Shown here in pieces: positions 23,457 to 33,606 of a DNA stretch of 64,000 bases; the first letter of the stretch is position 1; every line of letters begins with the position of its first letter. The DNA is from Hydrogenophaga sp. (GTDB lineage: Bacteria > Pseudomonadota > Gammaproteobacteria > Burkholderiales > Burkholderiaceae_C): positions 1-64,000 of the forward strand of contig JAGXSV010000043.1 in assembly GCA_018333605.1 (NCBI GenBank), in the 5' to 3' direction. The position numbers and the translations under genes were made by a program. Below the pieces are notes generated by a model. That model made no database searches and was not told the origin of the DNA. It was given only the letters and a program-made list of their open reading frames with translations.

Positions 23457-24233
23457 ATGTCCACCGCTGCGTCTCCCTCCACCGTCCGGCCCCGAGCCCC
23501 TCCCACGTCCCGCTCCCCGAAGTGGGGCCGCTGGGTGCTGCCCGCGCTGGCGCTGGTCGGCCTGGCGGTGTTCACGCCTGCGGTCAGGGCCGCCGAAACC
23601 GCGCCCGATACCGTCACGGTTCACGTGGTCGCCCATGGCTGGCACAGCGGCCTGGTGATTCCGGCGGCCGTGATCGACGCCGACGCCTGGCCTGCCCGGC
23701 GAGCGTTTCCCGATGCGGATTATTTCGAAGTCGGCTGGGGCGACCGGGCCTACTACCAGGCGAGCGATCCGGGTCTGTGGCTCGGTCTGCGTGCGCTGTT
23801 GTGGCCCAGCCCCGGCGTGCTGCACATCGTTGCCCTGCGGGGTGCACCGGCGCAGCACGTCGCGGGCGCGCCCATCGCCACCCTTGAGATTTCGCGCGAG
23901 GGTGCGCGGCGCCTGGTGGCCGCGATCAGCGGGAGCCACGAACGCGACGCGCAGGGGCAGCCGATCGCCTTCGGACCGTCCCTGTACGGCCAGGGGCGTT
24001 TCTACGCCTCGGTCGAGCGCTTCCACCTCTTCGCGACCTGCAATGTCTGGGTCGCAAGACGGTTGCGCGATGCCGGTGTCGCGGTGCGTCCCGCGCTGGC
24101 GATCACCACCGGCATGCTGTTCGCGCAACTGGCGCAGGGCGCCCAACACCGCTCCGTACCTTGGGCCCCAGGGCCCCACCCGCTGCAGGCGCCCAGGCCG
24201 ACCGATTTCCAACCATCTGCGGCGCCAAATTGA
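23457..24233 (+). CDS. DUF2459-family protein, exported
   Basis: Signal/TM N-terminus, then VHVVAHGWHSGLVIPAAVIDADAWPARRAFPDADYFEVGWGDRAYYQ; NVWVARRL. Confidence 0.8.
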   Translation: MSTAASPSTVRPRAPPTSRSPKWGRWVLPALALVGLAVFTPAVRAAETAPDTVTVHVVAHGWHSGLVIPAAVIDADAWPARRAFPDADYFEVGWGDRAYYQASDPGLWLGLRALLWPSPGVLHIVALRGAPAQHVAGAPIATLEISREGARRLVAAISGSHERDAQGQPIAFGPSLYGQGRFYASVERFHLFATCNVWVARRLRDAGVAVRPALAITTGMLFAQLAQGAQHRSVPWAPGPHPLQAPRPTDFQPSAAPN

Positions 24234-24277
24234 CGCCGGGTCACGGCGGTGCGGCCGATCTGTGCTGCAATGTGCCC

Positions 24278-27163
24278 ATGGTCACCGAATCCACATCCCC
24301 CGCACACCCGACGCAAGCCCCTGGAGAGGGCGCACCCGCCACGCAGGACGACACGGCGCAGCGCCTGCTGAGCGCCGTGGCCGCCGTCGCTGCCGAGCTG
24401 CGGCAGGCGCCGCCGCGCACGCCCGCTCTGGGCCTGGACGACTCGCTCGAGCGCGACTGGGGGCTGGACAGCCTGGCGCGCGTGGAGCTCATCACCCGCG
24501 TTGGTCAGGTGTTTGGCGTGCAGCTGGACGAAAACGCCCTCACCCTCGCCGAGACGCCGCGCGACCTGCTGCGGCTGGTGCATCAGGCGCCACCCGCGGC
24601 GATGACGGACCGCGTCGCGTCGGCGCCGCGCAGCGCCGCCCCGGCAACGGCGGCCACGCTGCCTGAGGAAGCCCCCGCCGCCACCCCCGACACCGCCACG
24701 ACCTTGCTGGAGGTGTTCGACTGGCACCTGCAACAGCATCCCGACCAGGTGCTGATCACCCTGTACGAATCTGGCGACCACAGCGCCGAGCTCAGTTACG
24801 CGGCACTGCACGCCGACGCCCAGGCCGTCGCGGCGGGCCTGCAGGCGCGCGGGCTGGCGCGCGGCGAGGCGGTGGCCATCATGCTGCCCACCGGCCGCGA
24901 GTTTTTCGCCGCCTTCTTCGGCATTCTTCGTGCCGGCGGTGTGCCGGTGCCGGTGTACCCGCCGGCGCGGCCCTCGCAGCTCGAGGACCACCTGCGCCGC
25001 ATCGCCGGCATCCTGCGCAACTCCAAGGCGCGCGAGCTGCTCACCGTCGAGCGCGCCAAGCCGCTGGCGCACCTGCTGCGCGCCGAGGTGCCGTCGCTGC
25101 AGGCCGTGGCCACCGTGGCGGACGTCGCCCTGCCCGGCAGCGTGCCCACCACGCACCACATCAGCGCCAGCGACGTCGCCTTCCTGCAATACACCTCGGG
25201 CAGCACCGGCGAGCCCAAGGGCGTGGTGCTGACGCACGCCAACCTGCTGGCCAACCTGCGTGCGATGTGGCACGCCTCGGGCACGAACGGGCGCGACACC
25301 TTCGTCTCGTGGCTGCCGCTGTACCACGACATGGGCCTGATCGGCGCCTGCCTGGGCGCCCTGGTGGTCGGCTTTCACCTGGTGCTGATGTCGCCGCTGG
25401 CCTTTCTGGCACGGCCGCTGCGCTGGCTGGAGATGATCGAGCGCCACCGCGGCACGCTGTCGGCGGCGCCCAACTTCGCCTACGAGCTGTGCCTGGCCAA
25501 GGTCAGCGACGCCGAGATCGAACGGCTGGACCTGTCGAGCTGGCGGCTGGCGTTCAACGGCGCCGAGCCGGTGAACCCCGAGACGCTGGAGCGGTTTGCC
25601 GAGCGCTTTGCGCGCTGCGGCTTCAAGAGCGCGGCCCTCACGCCGGTCTATGGCCTGGCCGAGAGCTCGGTCGGGCTGGCCTTCCCGCCGCTGGGGCGCG
25701 GGCCATGGATCGAACCCGTGGACCGCAGCGCGCTGGCGCACGAGGGCGTGGCCCGACCGGCGCGCGACGGCGACACGGCGGCGCTGCGCATCGTGTCCTG
25801 CGGCCTGCCGCTGCCGGGACACGAGATCCGCGTCGTCGATGCCTCCGGGCGCGAGCTGCCCGAGCGCCAGCAGGGCCGGGTGCAGTTCCGAGGCCCCTCA
25901 AGCACCCAGGGCTACCTGGCCAACCCGCAGGCCAACGCGCGCCTGTTCGACGGTGACTGGCTGAACACCGGCGACCTCGGCTTTGCGCTGCGCGGCGAGC
26001 TGTTTCTCACCGGTCGCGAGAAAGACATCGTCATCCGCGGCGGCTTCAACATCCACCCGCACGAACTGGAGTCGGCGGTGGCGGCGCTGCCCGGCATCCG
26101 CAAGGGCGGTGTGGCGGTGTTCCCGGCCAGCGACCCGCGCCACGCCACCGAGCGGCTGGTGGTGCTGGCCGAAACGCGCACCACCGACGCCGCGCGGCGC
26201 GCGCAACTGGTGCGCGAGATCATGGCGCTGTCTGCCACGCTGCTGGGCGCGCCGGCCGACGACGTGGTGCTGGCGCCGCCGCACTCGGTGCTCAAGACCT
26301 CCAGCGGCAAGATCCGCCGCGCCGCCTGCCGCGAACTGTACGAACAGGGGCGGCTGGGCACGACGCAGCGCGCGCCGTGGCGGCAGTGGCTGTCGCTGGC
26401 CGCCTCGGCGGCGCTGTCTCGCGCGCGCTTCGCCTGGCAGACGCTGGCCCGCCGCGCCTGGGGCCTGTGGGCCTGGGCCGTGCTGCTGGCGCTGGGCAGC
26501 GTGGCCTGGTGCCTGATCATGCTCGGCCCGCAGCTCGAGCAGCGCCGCAGCACCGCGCGCGCCTTCTCGCGCGCGGTGCTGCGGCTGATCGGGCTGCCGG
26601 TGCAGGTGCAGGGCCTGACGCAGCTGCCGGCCCACGGGCCCTGTATCGTCGTCGCCAACCACGCCAGCTACCTCGATTCCTTGCTGCTGGGTGCGCTGCT
26701 GCCGCCGCGCTTCGCCTTCGTGGCCAAGCGCGAACTCGAAACCGCGCCTTTCATCGGCGCGGCGCTGCGGCGGCTGGGCGTCGCCTTCGTCGAGCGCTTC
26801 GACGCCGCGCGCGGTGTCGAAGACGCGCAGTCGATGCTGGCGCGGGTGCGCGCCGGCGAGTCCTTCGTCGTCTTTCCCGAGGGCACCTTCCGCCGCGCCA
26901 CGGGGCTGCTGCCGTTCAAGCTGGGAGCCTTTGTCACTGCCGCCGAAGCGGGCGTGCCGCTGGTGCCGGCGGCTTTGCAGGGCACGCGCTCGCTGCTGCG
27001 CGCGGGTGCCTGGCTGCCCGAGCGCGGCCCGGTCGGTTTGCGCTTGCTCGCGCCGGTGCGCCCGTCGGGCACGGGCTGGGACGCCGCGCTCGCCGCACGC
27101 GACGAGGTGCGCGCGGCGCTGGCGGCCGAGCTGCGCGAGCCGGTGCTTGACCACCCGCAGTGA
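24278..27163 (+). CDS. Trifunctional fusion: acyl carrier domain, fatty acyl-AMP ligase, PlsC-type acyltransferase
   Basis: N-term LERDWGLDSLARVELITRVGQVFGV (PPant-Ser GLDSL); middle FLQYTSGSTGEPKGVVLTHANLLANLRAM, SWLPLYHDMGLIGACLGAL (FAAL hallmark); C-term VVANHASYLDSLLLGALLPPRFAFVAKRE and VFPEGTFRRATGLLPFKLGAF (PlsC). Confidence 0.9.
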   Translation: MVTESTSPAHPTQAPGEGAPATQDDTAQRLLSAVAAVAAELRQAPPRTPALGLDDSLERDWGLDSLARVELITRVGQVFGVQLDENALTLAETPRDLLRLVHQAPPAAMTDRVASAPRSAAPATAATLPEEAPAATPDTATTLLEVFDWHLQQHPDQVLITLYESGDHSAELSYAALHADAQAVAAGLQARGLARGEAVAIMLPTGREFFAAFFGILRAGGVPVPVYPPARPSQLEDHLRRIAGILRNSKARELLTVERAKPLAHLLRAEVPSLQAVATVADVALPGSVPTTHHISASDVAFLQYTSGSTGEPKGVVLTHANLLANLRAMWHASGTNGRDTFVSWLPLYHDMGLIGACLGALVVGFHLVLMSPLAFLARPLRWLEMIERHRGTLSAAPNFAYELCLAKVSDAEIERLDLSSWRLAFNGAEPVNPETLERFAERFARCGFKSAALTPVYGLAESSVGLAFPPLGRGPWIEPVDRSALAHEGVARPARDGDTAALRIVSCGLPLPGHEIRVVDASGRELPERQQGRVQFRGPSSTQGYLANPQANARLFDGDWLNTGDLGFALRGELFLTGREKDIVIRGGFNIHPHELESAVAALPGIRKGGVAVFPASDPRHATERLVVLAETRTTDAARRAQLVREIMALSATLLGAPADDVVLAPPHSVLKTSSGKIRRAACRELYEQGRLGTTQRAPWRQWLSLAASAALSRARFAWQTLARRAWGLWAWAVLLALGSVAWCLIMLGPQLEQRRSTARAFSRAVLRLIGLPVQVQGLTQLPAHGPCIVVANHASYLDSLLLGALLPPRFAFVAKRELETAPFIGAALRRLGVAFVERFDAARGVEDAQSMLARVRAGESFVVFPEGTFRRATGLLPFKLGAFVTAAEAGVPLVPAALQGTRSLLRAGAWLPERGPVGLRLLAPVRPSGTGWDAALAARDEVRAALAAELREPVLDHPQ

Positions 27164-27207
27164 TCTTGAACATCACGCCAACGCATGACCCAACACAGGA
27201 ACAGACG

Positions 27208-28542
27208 ATGCCACTTTTTCCCCAGGACGCACTGAACCCCGGTGTGCGCAAGCGCGAGGTGTTTGGCTGGTCGATGTACGACTTTGCCAACTCGGGCTAC
27301 ACCACCGTCGTGCTGACCGCCGTGTTCAGCGCCTACTTCGTCGGCAGCGTCGCCGACGGGCAGGACTGGGCCACGCTGGCCTGGAGCAGCGCGCTGGCTT
27401 TTTCCAGCCTGCTGGTGATGATGACCATGCCGGCCATCGGCGCCTACGCCGACCTGCGGGCGGCCAAGAAGCGGCTGCTATTGCTGTCCACCAGCGGCTG
27501 CGTGCTGGCCACCGCCGCTCTGGCTGGTGCGGGCCCTGGCGATATCGTCTGGGCGGTGGTTTTCGTGGTGCTGTCCAATGTCTTTTTCACCTACGGCGAG
27601 TCGCTGGTGGCCGCCTTCCTGCCCGAACTGGCGCGCCCCGACAGCCTGGGGCGTGTCTCGGGCTGGGGCTGGAGCTTCGGCTACTTCGGCGGCATGCTCA
27701 CGCTCGGGCTGTGCCTGGCCTACGTGCTCTGGGCGCAGGGGCAGGACCTGCCGGCGAGCCACTTCGTGCCGGTGACGATGCTGGTGACCGCCGCCATCTT
27801 CGCCCTCGCCGCGTCGGTCACGTTCATGTTGCTGCGCGAGCGCGCGCAGCCGCAGCGGGCGGCCACGGCCGGCGGCAGCGGGCTGCGCGCCTCGCTGGCC
27901 CGGCTGCACGGCACCTGGACGCAGGCGCAGCAGTACCGCGATTTCGCCGCCCTGCTGGTCTGCTCGGTCGCCTACCAGGCGGGGATCTCGGTCGTCGTCA
28001 CGCTGTCTGCGGTGTACGCCGATCAGGCGCTGGGCTTCGAGAAGACCGAAACGATGATGCTGATCTTCATCGTCAACATCGCCGCCGCGGTGGGCGCCTT
28101 CGCTTGGGGCTACGTGCAGGACCTGATCGGCCACCGCCCCGCCCTGGGTATCACGCTCGCGGGCTGGATCCTGATGACGCTGCTGGCGGCACTGGCCACC
28201 GGTCCGGCGCTGTTCTGGGTCGCGGCCACGGTGGCCGGCCTGTGCATGGGCTCCAGCCAGTCGGCGGGCCGCGCGCTGGTCGGCGTGCTGTCGCCGCAGG
28301 CGCAGCGCGCCGAGTTCTACGGGCTGTGGACGATCTCGATCCGGCTGGCCGCCATCCTGGGGCCGATGACCTATGGCCTGATCACCTGGCTGACCGGCGG
28401 CGAGCACCGGATCGCGATCATCTCCACCGGTCTGTTTTTCGTGATGGGCCTGCTGCTGCTGGCCCGCGTTGACGTCGCGCGCGGCATCGCGGCCGCCGAG
28501 CGCGGCAATCTGTCCGATAACCTGACCGACCGCACCCAATGA
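27208..28542 (+). CDS. MFS transporter, UMF1 family (Atg22-like)
   Basis: REVFGWSMYDFANSGYTTVVLTAVFSAYFVGSVA; YADLRAAKKRLLLLSTSGC. Confidence 0.88.
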   Translation: MPLFPQDALNPGVRKREVFGWSMYDFANSGYTTVVLTAVFSAYFVGSVADGQDWATLAWSSALAFSSLLVMMTMPAIGAYADLRAAKKRLLLLSTSGCVLATAALAGAGPGDIVWAVVFVVLSNVFFTYGESLVAAFLPELARPDSLGRVSGWGWSFGYFGGMLTLGLCLAYVLWAQGQDLPASHFVPVTMLVTAAIFALAASVTFMLLRERAQPQRAATAGGSGLRASLARLHGTWTQAQQYRDFAALLVCSVAYQAGISVVVTLSAVYADQALGFEKTETMMLIFIVNIAAAVGAFAWGYVQDLIGHRPALGITLAGWILMTLLAALATGPALFWVAATVAGLCMGSSQSAGRALVGVLSPQAQRAEFYGLWTISIRLAAILGPMTYGLITWLTGGEHRIAIISTGLFFVMGLLLLARVDVARGIAAAERGNLSDNLTDRTQ

Positions 28543-30269
28543 ACCCAATCGCAAGCGCAACAACGCACCCTTTGTTCACCAGCGTTCTCAGGCTTGCGCT
28601 GGCGGCCTGCCTGGTCCTGGCCGGCGCCCTGCCGGCCGCCAGCCTGGCGGCTTCCGCCGGCGCGGCACCGTCCCGGGAGGCGCTGCGCGAACGCGTCGAA
28701 GCGCTGCGCAGCGACAGCAGCCCGGGCGGCGAGGCACACAGGGCGGCGCGTGCGCTCGTCGCCGGCCTGTACGAAGCGCGAGGCTTCGAGCCGCTGTGGG
28801 CCGATGCGGGCCGCGTGGCGTCGCTGCGCCGCGCCGTCGACGCCAGCCTCACGCACGGCCTGGACCCGAGCGACTACCACGCTGCCGCGCTGGCCCCTGC
28901 ACAGGCGCCCGCCGACGGACGTGCCCTCGCGCAGCGCGAACTGCTGCTGACCGACGCCCTGATCCGCCTGGCCTACCACCTGCACTTTGGCAAGACCGAC
29001 CCGCGCTCGCTGCAACCGAGCTGGAACTTCGCGCGCACGCTCGGCGGTGTCGACCCGGCCGCCGCGCTGGCCCAGCTGGCCAGCGCGCCCGATCCGGCCG
29101 CCGCGCTCGAACGCCTGGCACCGTCCTTGCCGGCGTACGCCAACCTGCGGCGCGCACTGGCCGTGCTGCGCGAGACCGAAGGCCGCGGCGGCTGGACACC
29201 CGTGCCGGCCGGGCCAAAGCTCGAGCCCGGGATGAGCGGGCGCAGCGACGACCCCCGCCTGACCGCGCTGCGCAAGCGCCTGGCAGAAAGCGGCGATCTG
29301 GCCGCTCCCGGCACCGGTGCGGCAGCGCCGGCGCCTTCGAATGCCACGCCGGCAGAGCCGTTCGACGCCGCCCTGGCCGAAGCGGTGCGGCGCTTCCAGG
29401 CGCGCCACGGGCTCGCGGCCGACGGCGTCGTGGGCCGCGACACGATGGCAGCGCTGAACGTGCCGGTGGCCGCGCGCATCGACCAGGTTCGGGCCAACCT
29501 CGAGCGCCTGCGCTGGGTGGCCCGCGACCTCGTGGGCGACTACCTGCTGGTCGACATCGCCGGCTTCGAAGCCGGGCTGTGGCTCGACGGCCGCGAGGTC
29601 TGGCGTTCGCGCGTGGTCGTCGGCCGGCCGTACCGGCGCACGCCCGAATTCCGCTCGACGTTGGAATACATGGTGCTCAACCCCGAGTGGGGCGTGCCGC
29701 CGACCATCCTGCGCAACGACGTGCTGCCGCGCGTGCTGCGCGACCCCAGCTACCTCGAGCGCCAGCGCATGCGGCTGGTGGACCGCAATGGCCGCGTCGT
29801 CGACCCGGCCAGCGTCGACTGGGACGCCGTGCGCCAGCGCCCCGGCGCCTTCCCCTACCGCGTCGTGCAGTCCAGCGGCCCGGACAACGCGCTTGGCCGC
29901 ATCCGTTTCATGGCCCCTAACGAGCACCTGGTGTTCCTGCACGACACGCCGGCGCGCGAGTTGTTCGAGCGCCCGGTGCGCGCCTTCAGCTCGGGCTGCA
30001 TCCGCGTCGAGCGCGCACAGGAGCTGGCCGTGCTGCTGCTCGACGATGCCCAGCGCTGGAGCGCGCAGCGGATCGCCGAGGCGATCGACGGCGGGCGCAC
30101 CCAGACCTTGCCTCTGCGTCGGCGCGTGCCGCTTCTGCTGCTGTACCACACGGCGCGCGCCGGGGAGGACGGCAGCCCCGAATTCCGACCCGACCTTTAC
30201 GGGCGCGACGCGCCCATCGTGCGGGCGCTGGCAGCGCCATTCCGGTTCGCACCGGTGGCACCGGGCTGA
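28539..30269 (+). CDS. L,D-transpeptidase with peptidoglycan-binding domain (YcbB/LdtD-like)
   Basis: AVRRFQARHGLAADGVVGRDTMAALNVP (PG_binding_1) and HDTPARELFERPVRAFSSGCIRVERAQEL (catalytic SxGCIR). Confidence 0.9.
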   Translation: MNPIASATTHPLFTSVLRLALAACLVLAGALPAASLAASAGAAPSREALRERVEALRSDSSPGGEAHRAARALVAGLYEARGFEPLWADAGRVASLRRAVDASLTHGLDPSDYHAAALAPAQAPADGRALAQRELLLTDALIRLAYHLHFGKTDPRSLQPSWNFARTLGGVDPAAALAQLASAPDPAAALERLAPSLPAYANLRRALAVLRETEGRGGWTPVPAGPKLEPGMSGRSDDPRLTALRKRLAESGDLAAPGTGAAAPAPSNATPAEPFDAALAEAVRRFQARHGLAADGVVGRDTMAALNVPVAARIDQVRANLERLRWVARDLVGDYLLVDIAGFEAGLWLDGREVWRSRVVVGRPYRRTPEFRSTLEYMVLNPEWGVPPTILRNDVLPRVLRDPSYLERQRMRLVDRNGRVVDPASVDWDAVRQRPGAFPYRVVQSSGPDNALGRIRFMAPNEHLVFLHDTPARELFERPVRAFSSGCIRVERAQELAVLLLDDAQRWSAQRIAEAIDGGRTQTLPLRRRVPLLLLYHTARAGEDGSPEFRPDLYGRDAPIVRALAAPFRFAPVAPG

Positions 30270-30317
30270 TCCTGCGCGCCAACGTCCGCAACCGCTCAAC
30301 ACCACCCCAGTGCCCCC

Positions 30318-31403
30318 ATGAACCCGTCCGGCACACCCACCTGGCTCAGACGCACCATCGTCGCCGCCCTGCTCGGCGGCCTGCTGATCGTTGGCTTCGT
30401 CATCCTGCGGCCCTTCCTGACCGCGGTGGCCTGGGCGGCGATCCTGGTCTACGTCTCCTGGCCGCTGCACCTGCGGCTGCTCGCAAGCCTGGGTGGGCGA
30501 CGCTTCTGGTCGGCGCTGGCGATGACCTTGCTGTTCGCGCTGGTGTTCGGTGCAACGCTGCTGTGGCTCACCTTGCTGCTGCAACGCGAGGGCCTGGTGG
30601 CGGTGCGTGAAATTGCCGCCTTGCTGCGCAACGGCGTGGATCTGCCCGAAGCGCTCGTCGGCATCCCCTGGCTCGGCCCGTGGTTGCAGGAGCGCCTGGT
30701 CGAACTCGGTGGCGACCCGGCCGCCTGGGGACGTCAGCTCGCCGAATGGGGCGAGCAGTGGGGCGAACGGATCGGCGCGCAGGTCATGGGCCTGCTCGGC
30801 GACCTCGGTCTCAACGCGCTGCGCTTCACCGTGGCGCTGCTCACCGCCTTCTTTCTCTTTCGCGACGGCGAACGTCTGCTGGCCGAAACGCGGCGCGTGC
30901 TGCTGGACCTGCTTGGCACGCGCGTGGACGGCTACCTCGAAGCCATCGGTGACACCACGCGAGCGGTGGTCTACGGCCTGCTGCTGGCTGCGGTCGTGCA
31001 GGGTGTCATGGCCGGTCTGGGCTACTGGGTGGCCGGGGTGACGGCACCGGTGTTCTGGGGTGCGACAACCGCGCTGGTGGCGCTGATTCCGTTCGGCGCG
31101 CCGCTGATTTGGGGTTCGCTCGGCGTCTGGCTGCTGGCGCGCGGCGACACCGCCGCGGGCGTCGGCCTGCTGCTGTGGGGGGCGCTGGCGGTGAGCTGGA
31201 TCGATAATCTGGTGCGCCCCTGGGTCATCAGCGGCGTGTCCAACATCCCGTTCCTGCTGGTGCTGTTCGGCGTGCTCGGCGGCCTCGCGGCATTCGGGTT
31301 GATCGGGCTGTTCGTCGGACCGGTGATCCTGGCCATCTTGCTCGCGCTGTGGCGCGAATGGGCAACCGACACGGGCCACCACCCCCCTCGACCCGGGGCC
31401 TGA
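30318..31403 (+). CDS. AI-2E family transporter
   Basis: 361 aa multi-TM; GYLEAIGDTTRAVVYGLLLAAVVQGVMAGLGYWVAGVTAPVFWGATTALVALIPFGAPLIW, FVGPVILAILLALWREW. Confidence 0.87.
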   Translation: MNPSGTPTWLRRTIVAALLGGLLIVGFVILRPFLTAVAWAAILVYVSWPLHLRLLASLGGRRFWSALAMTLLFALVFGATLLWLTLLLQREGLVAVREIAALLRNGVDLPEALVGIPWLGPWLQERLVELGGDPAAWGRQLAEWGEQWGERIGAQVMGLLGDLGLNALRFTVALLTAFFLFRDGERLLAETRRVLLDLLGTRVDGYLEAIGDTTRAVVYGLLLAAVVQGVMAGLGYWVAGVTAPVFWGATTALVALIPFGAPLIWGSLGVWLLARGDTAAGVGLLLWGALAVSWIDNLVRPWVISGVSNIPFLLVLFGVLGGLAAFGLIGLFVGPVILAILLALWREWATDTGHHPPRPGA

Positions 31404-31443
31404 AAGCGCCCCCAGGCGGTGACAAAGGTCCGTCGCTGCCCTG

Positions 31444-32094
31444 TCAGCGTCGGCGCAACAGGCGCCGACCGATGACGGCGGCCACGGCGAGCCCCGCCAG
31501 CAGCACGGCCACGAAAGCCGCGAAGCGGTTTTCGATCAGCGCCGCACTCAGGTACACCGCCCACAGCGCAAACGGCAATTCGGAGGCCAGCAGCACCGGC
31601 CAGAACTTCGTCAGCGGGTAGCGCATGATGCCCAACGCGAAACTCGGCATCTCCGACGGCAGGGCCAGTTTCAGCAGCGCGACCTCGGCCACGCTCATGC
31701 GCACCGACAGCAGTTCGGCGTAGTGGTCCAGCGTCTCTGCGGGGACGAAGAACAGGGTGGCGCGGCGACCGAAAAGATGGCCAATCAGGTAGGCCAGGTT
31801 GGCACCCAAGAACCAGCCGCCCGTGAGCAGCAGCAGCGTCTCGCCCTGGCCCCAGGCGTACACCGCCACCGGCACCACCGCGATGCTGGAGAACAGCACC
31901 AGCATCGCCGAGAGCGCCGCCAGCACAACAAAAGCCAGTCGGCTGACCAGCGGCTGGCTCTCGACGTAGTCCTTGCTGAACTGCAGCGCGTCGATGAAGG
32001 TCGCATGCAGCGACGCCGAAGCCCACAGCAAGGCCGCCAGTGCAATGATGACCGCGGCCAGCAGGACCTGACGGCGCACAGGATTTTGAATCAT
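31444..32094 (-). CDS. TVP38/TMEM64-like (VTT-domain) membrane protein
   Basis: AVVPVAVYAWGQGETLLLLTGGWFLGANLAYLIGHLFGRR, LKLALPSEMPSFALGIMRYPLTKFW. Confidence 0.7.
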   Translation of the reverse strand: MIQNPVRRQVLLAAVIIALAALLWASASLHATFIDALQFSKDYVESQPLVSRLAFVVLAALSAMLVLFSSIAVVPVAVYAWGQGETLLLLTGGWFLGANLAYLIGHLFGRRATLFFVPAETLDHYAELLSVRMSVAEVALLKLALPSEMPSFALGIMRYPLTKFWPVLLASELPFALWAVYLSAALIENRFAAFVAVLLAGLAVAAVIGRRLLRRR

Positions 32095-32337
32095 CCTAGA
32101 AACGGCAGTTGGACAGGCCCGAGTGGGCTGTCAGGGGGTGTGCTGGCAAGGCGCGACGACGCCGCTGGCTACTGCCAGCAAGAAGGAGCAACGCGGCCAG
32201 CGCACTGCCTGGCGGCTCAATCGGGTCTGTAGCGCCGTCACCCGCTAGGTGAGCGCCACCGTGGTCAACATCGTCCATGTTCGTGGGCCTTTTCAGCATA
32301 AAGAGCGCGGTCAACTGCCGTGTCCAGGATCATCCCG
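32091..32337. mobile_element. ~245-bp MITE-like / internally deleted IS bounded by imperfect 24-bp inverted repeats
   Basis: Left ATCATCCTAGAAACGGCAGTTGGA vs right (reverse complement) ATGATCCTGGACACGGCAGTTGAC: 20/24 by hand; no transposase ORF inside. Confidence 0.55.
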
Positions 32338-32367
32338 GGATTATCGACACATGCGGTCCGCGCCCGG

Positions 32368-33606
32368 TCATGGCGGCTCGATCAGCGGACACGCGCTCGG
32401 GTTCACGGCGAGTTTCTTCGCGATGATGTCCGGGGCCCGCGTGCCCAGGTAGTGCGCAATCGTCTCGACGCGTATCTTCACCGAGCCGGCTGGCTTGGTC
32501 GCATCCAGGTCCTGAAACGAGAAGAACAGCGTGCCCGAGCGCTCGACGATGGCCTGCACCGGCGAGTAGGTCGGCTGGTCCATGCCGCATTCGTAGCTCG
32601 CCAGCCGCACCACGCAGGCGATCCACGGCATGCGCGCCGCGAACTTTGCGCCCCACAGGATCTCGTTGGTGTTGGCGCTGTACGAGGACGGCCAGACGTC
32701 GTGGATGTCCAGCGGCGAGCGGATGTGGCCCGCAGCGATGTCGGCGTCGAACATCCAGTGCAGCAGATCGTCGTCGGTGGGCAGGTGCTGCGCCCACAGC
32801 ACCGGGTAACCGCGGGCCTGCAGATCGGTCTCGATCTCGTGGCCGATGCCCGGGTCCATGTGGTAGGGCCGCGCCAGCACCAGGATGCAGGGGCGCTGCG
32901 CGCGCGCGCACTGCTCGAGGAGCTCGCGGGATCGGGCGCGCAGGCGCCGGTCCCAGGCCTCGAGCGCGCGAAAGCCGGCGTCCACCGCGCGCCGGGTTTC
33001 CTCCAGCGTCAGCCCGGGCATCGCGTCCTTGAAGCCGGCGTGCAGCTGCTTGGGCAGCACCGGCGGGTCGGCCAGCGAGACGAAGGGCGCGACGTAGCGC
33101 ACGCCGGCCTCGGCGAAGGCGTCGCGCTCCTTGAGGAAGCCGGCCTTGATGTTCTCCGGCCCCGCCATCACGCGCGGGCACGAAAGCGAGGCGGTGACGT
33201 GAGTGCCCAGGAAGGACGGCAGCGTGTAGATCATGGGCACGAACAGGATGTCGATCTTGCGCTTGCTGCGCGCCAGCAGCTCGCCGTAATGCCCGGACAT
33301 GCACTTGACCGGGTAGCAGCAGTCCACCGTGCCGCGCCCCATGGCGTGGCTGCGCCCCTGCTCCTCCGAGGTGTCGGACGAGAACTCGATGCGCCGCGGA
33401 TCGATGCCCAGAGCGCTCAGAAAGCCGATCCAGAACTGGTGCGTCGACCACATGTTGAGCACGCGCGGAATGCCCACGCGCAGCAGCCCGCGGTCCTTGG
33501 GCGCCGCCGCGGCAGGCGCAGGCTTCTCAGTCAGCGCTGTGGAGCTCGACGCGGGTGGGCTTGAAGGCGGCGTCTCGAACCAGTTCAGCAATGTTCGGGT
33601 GGGCAC
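32368..33606 (-). CDS. 2-hydroxyacyl-CoA dehydratase-like / DUF2229-related protein
   Basis: RVGIPRVLNMWSTHQFWIGFLSALGI, TVDCCYPVKCMSGHYGELL, LVLARPYHMDPGIGHEIETDL; start uncertain, overlaps the upstream gene. Confidence 0.78.
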   Translation of the reverse strand: MPTRTLLNWFETPPSSPPASSSTALTEKPAPAAAAPKDRGLLRVGIPRVLNMWSTHQFWIGFLSALGIDPRRIEFSSDTSEEQGRSHAMGRGTVDCCYPVKCMSGHYGELLARSKRKIDILFVPMIYTLPSFLGTHVTASLSCPRVMAGPENIKAGFLKERDAFAEAGVRYVAPFVSLADPPVLPKQLHAGFKDAMPGLTLEETRRAVDAGFRALEAWDRRLRARSRELLEQCARAQRPCILVLARPYHMDPGIGHEIETDLQARGYPVLWAQHLPTDDDLLHWMFDADIAAGHIRSPLDIHDVWPSSYSANTNEILWGAKFAARMPWIACVVRLASYECGMDQPTYSPVQAIVERSGTLFFSFQDLDATKPAGSVKIRVETIAHYLGTRAPDIIAKKLAVNPSACPLIEPP

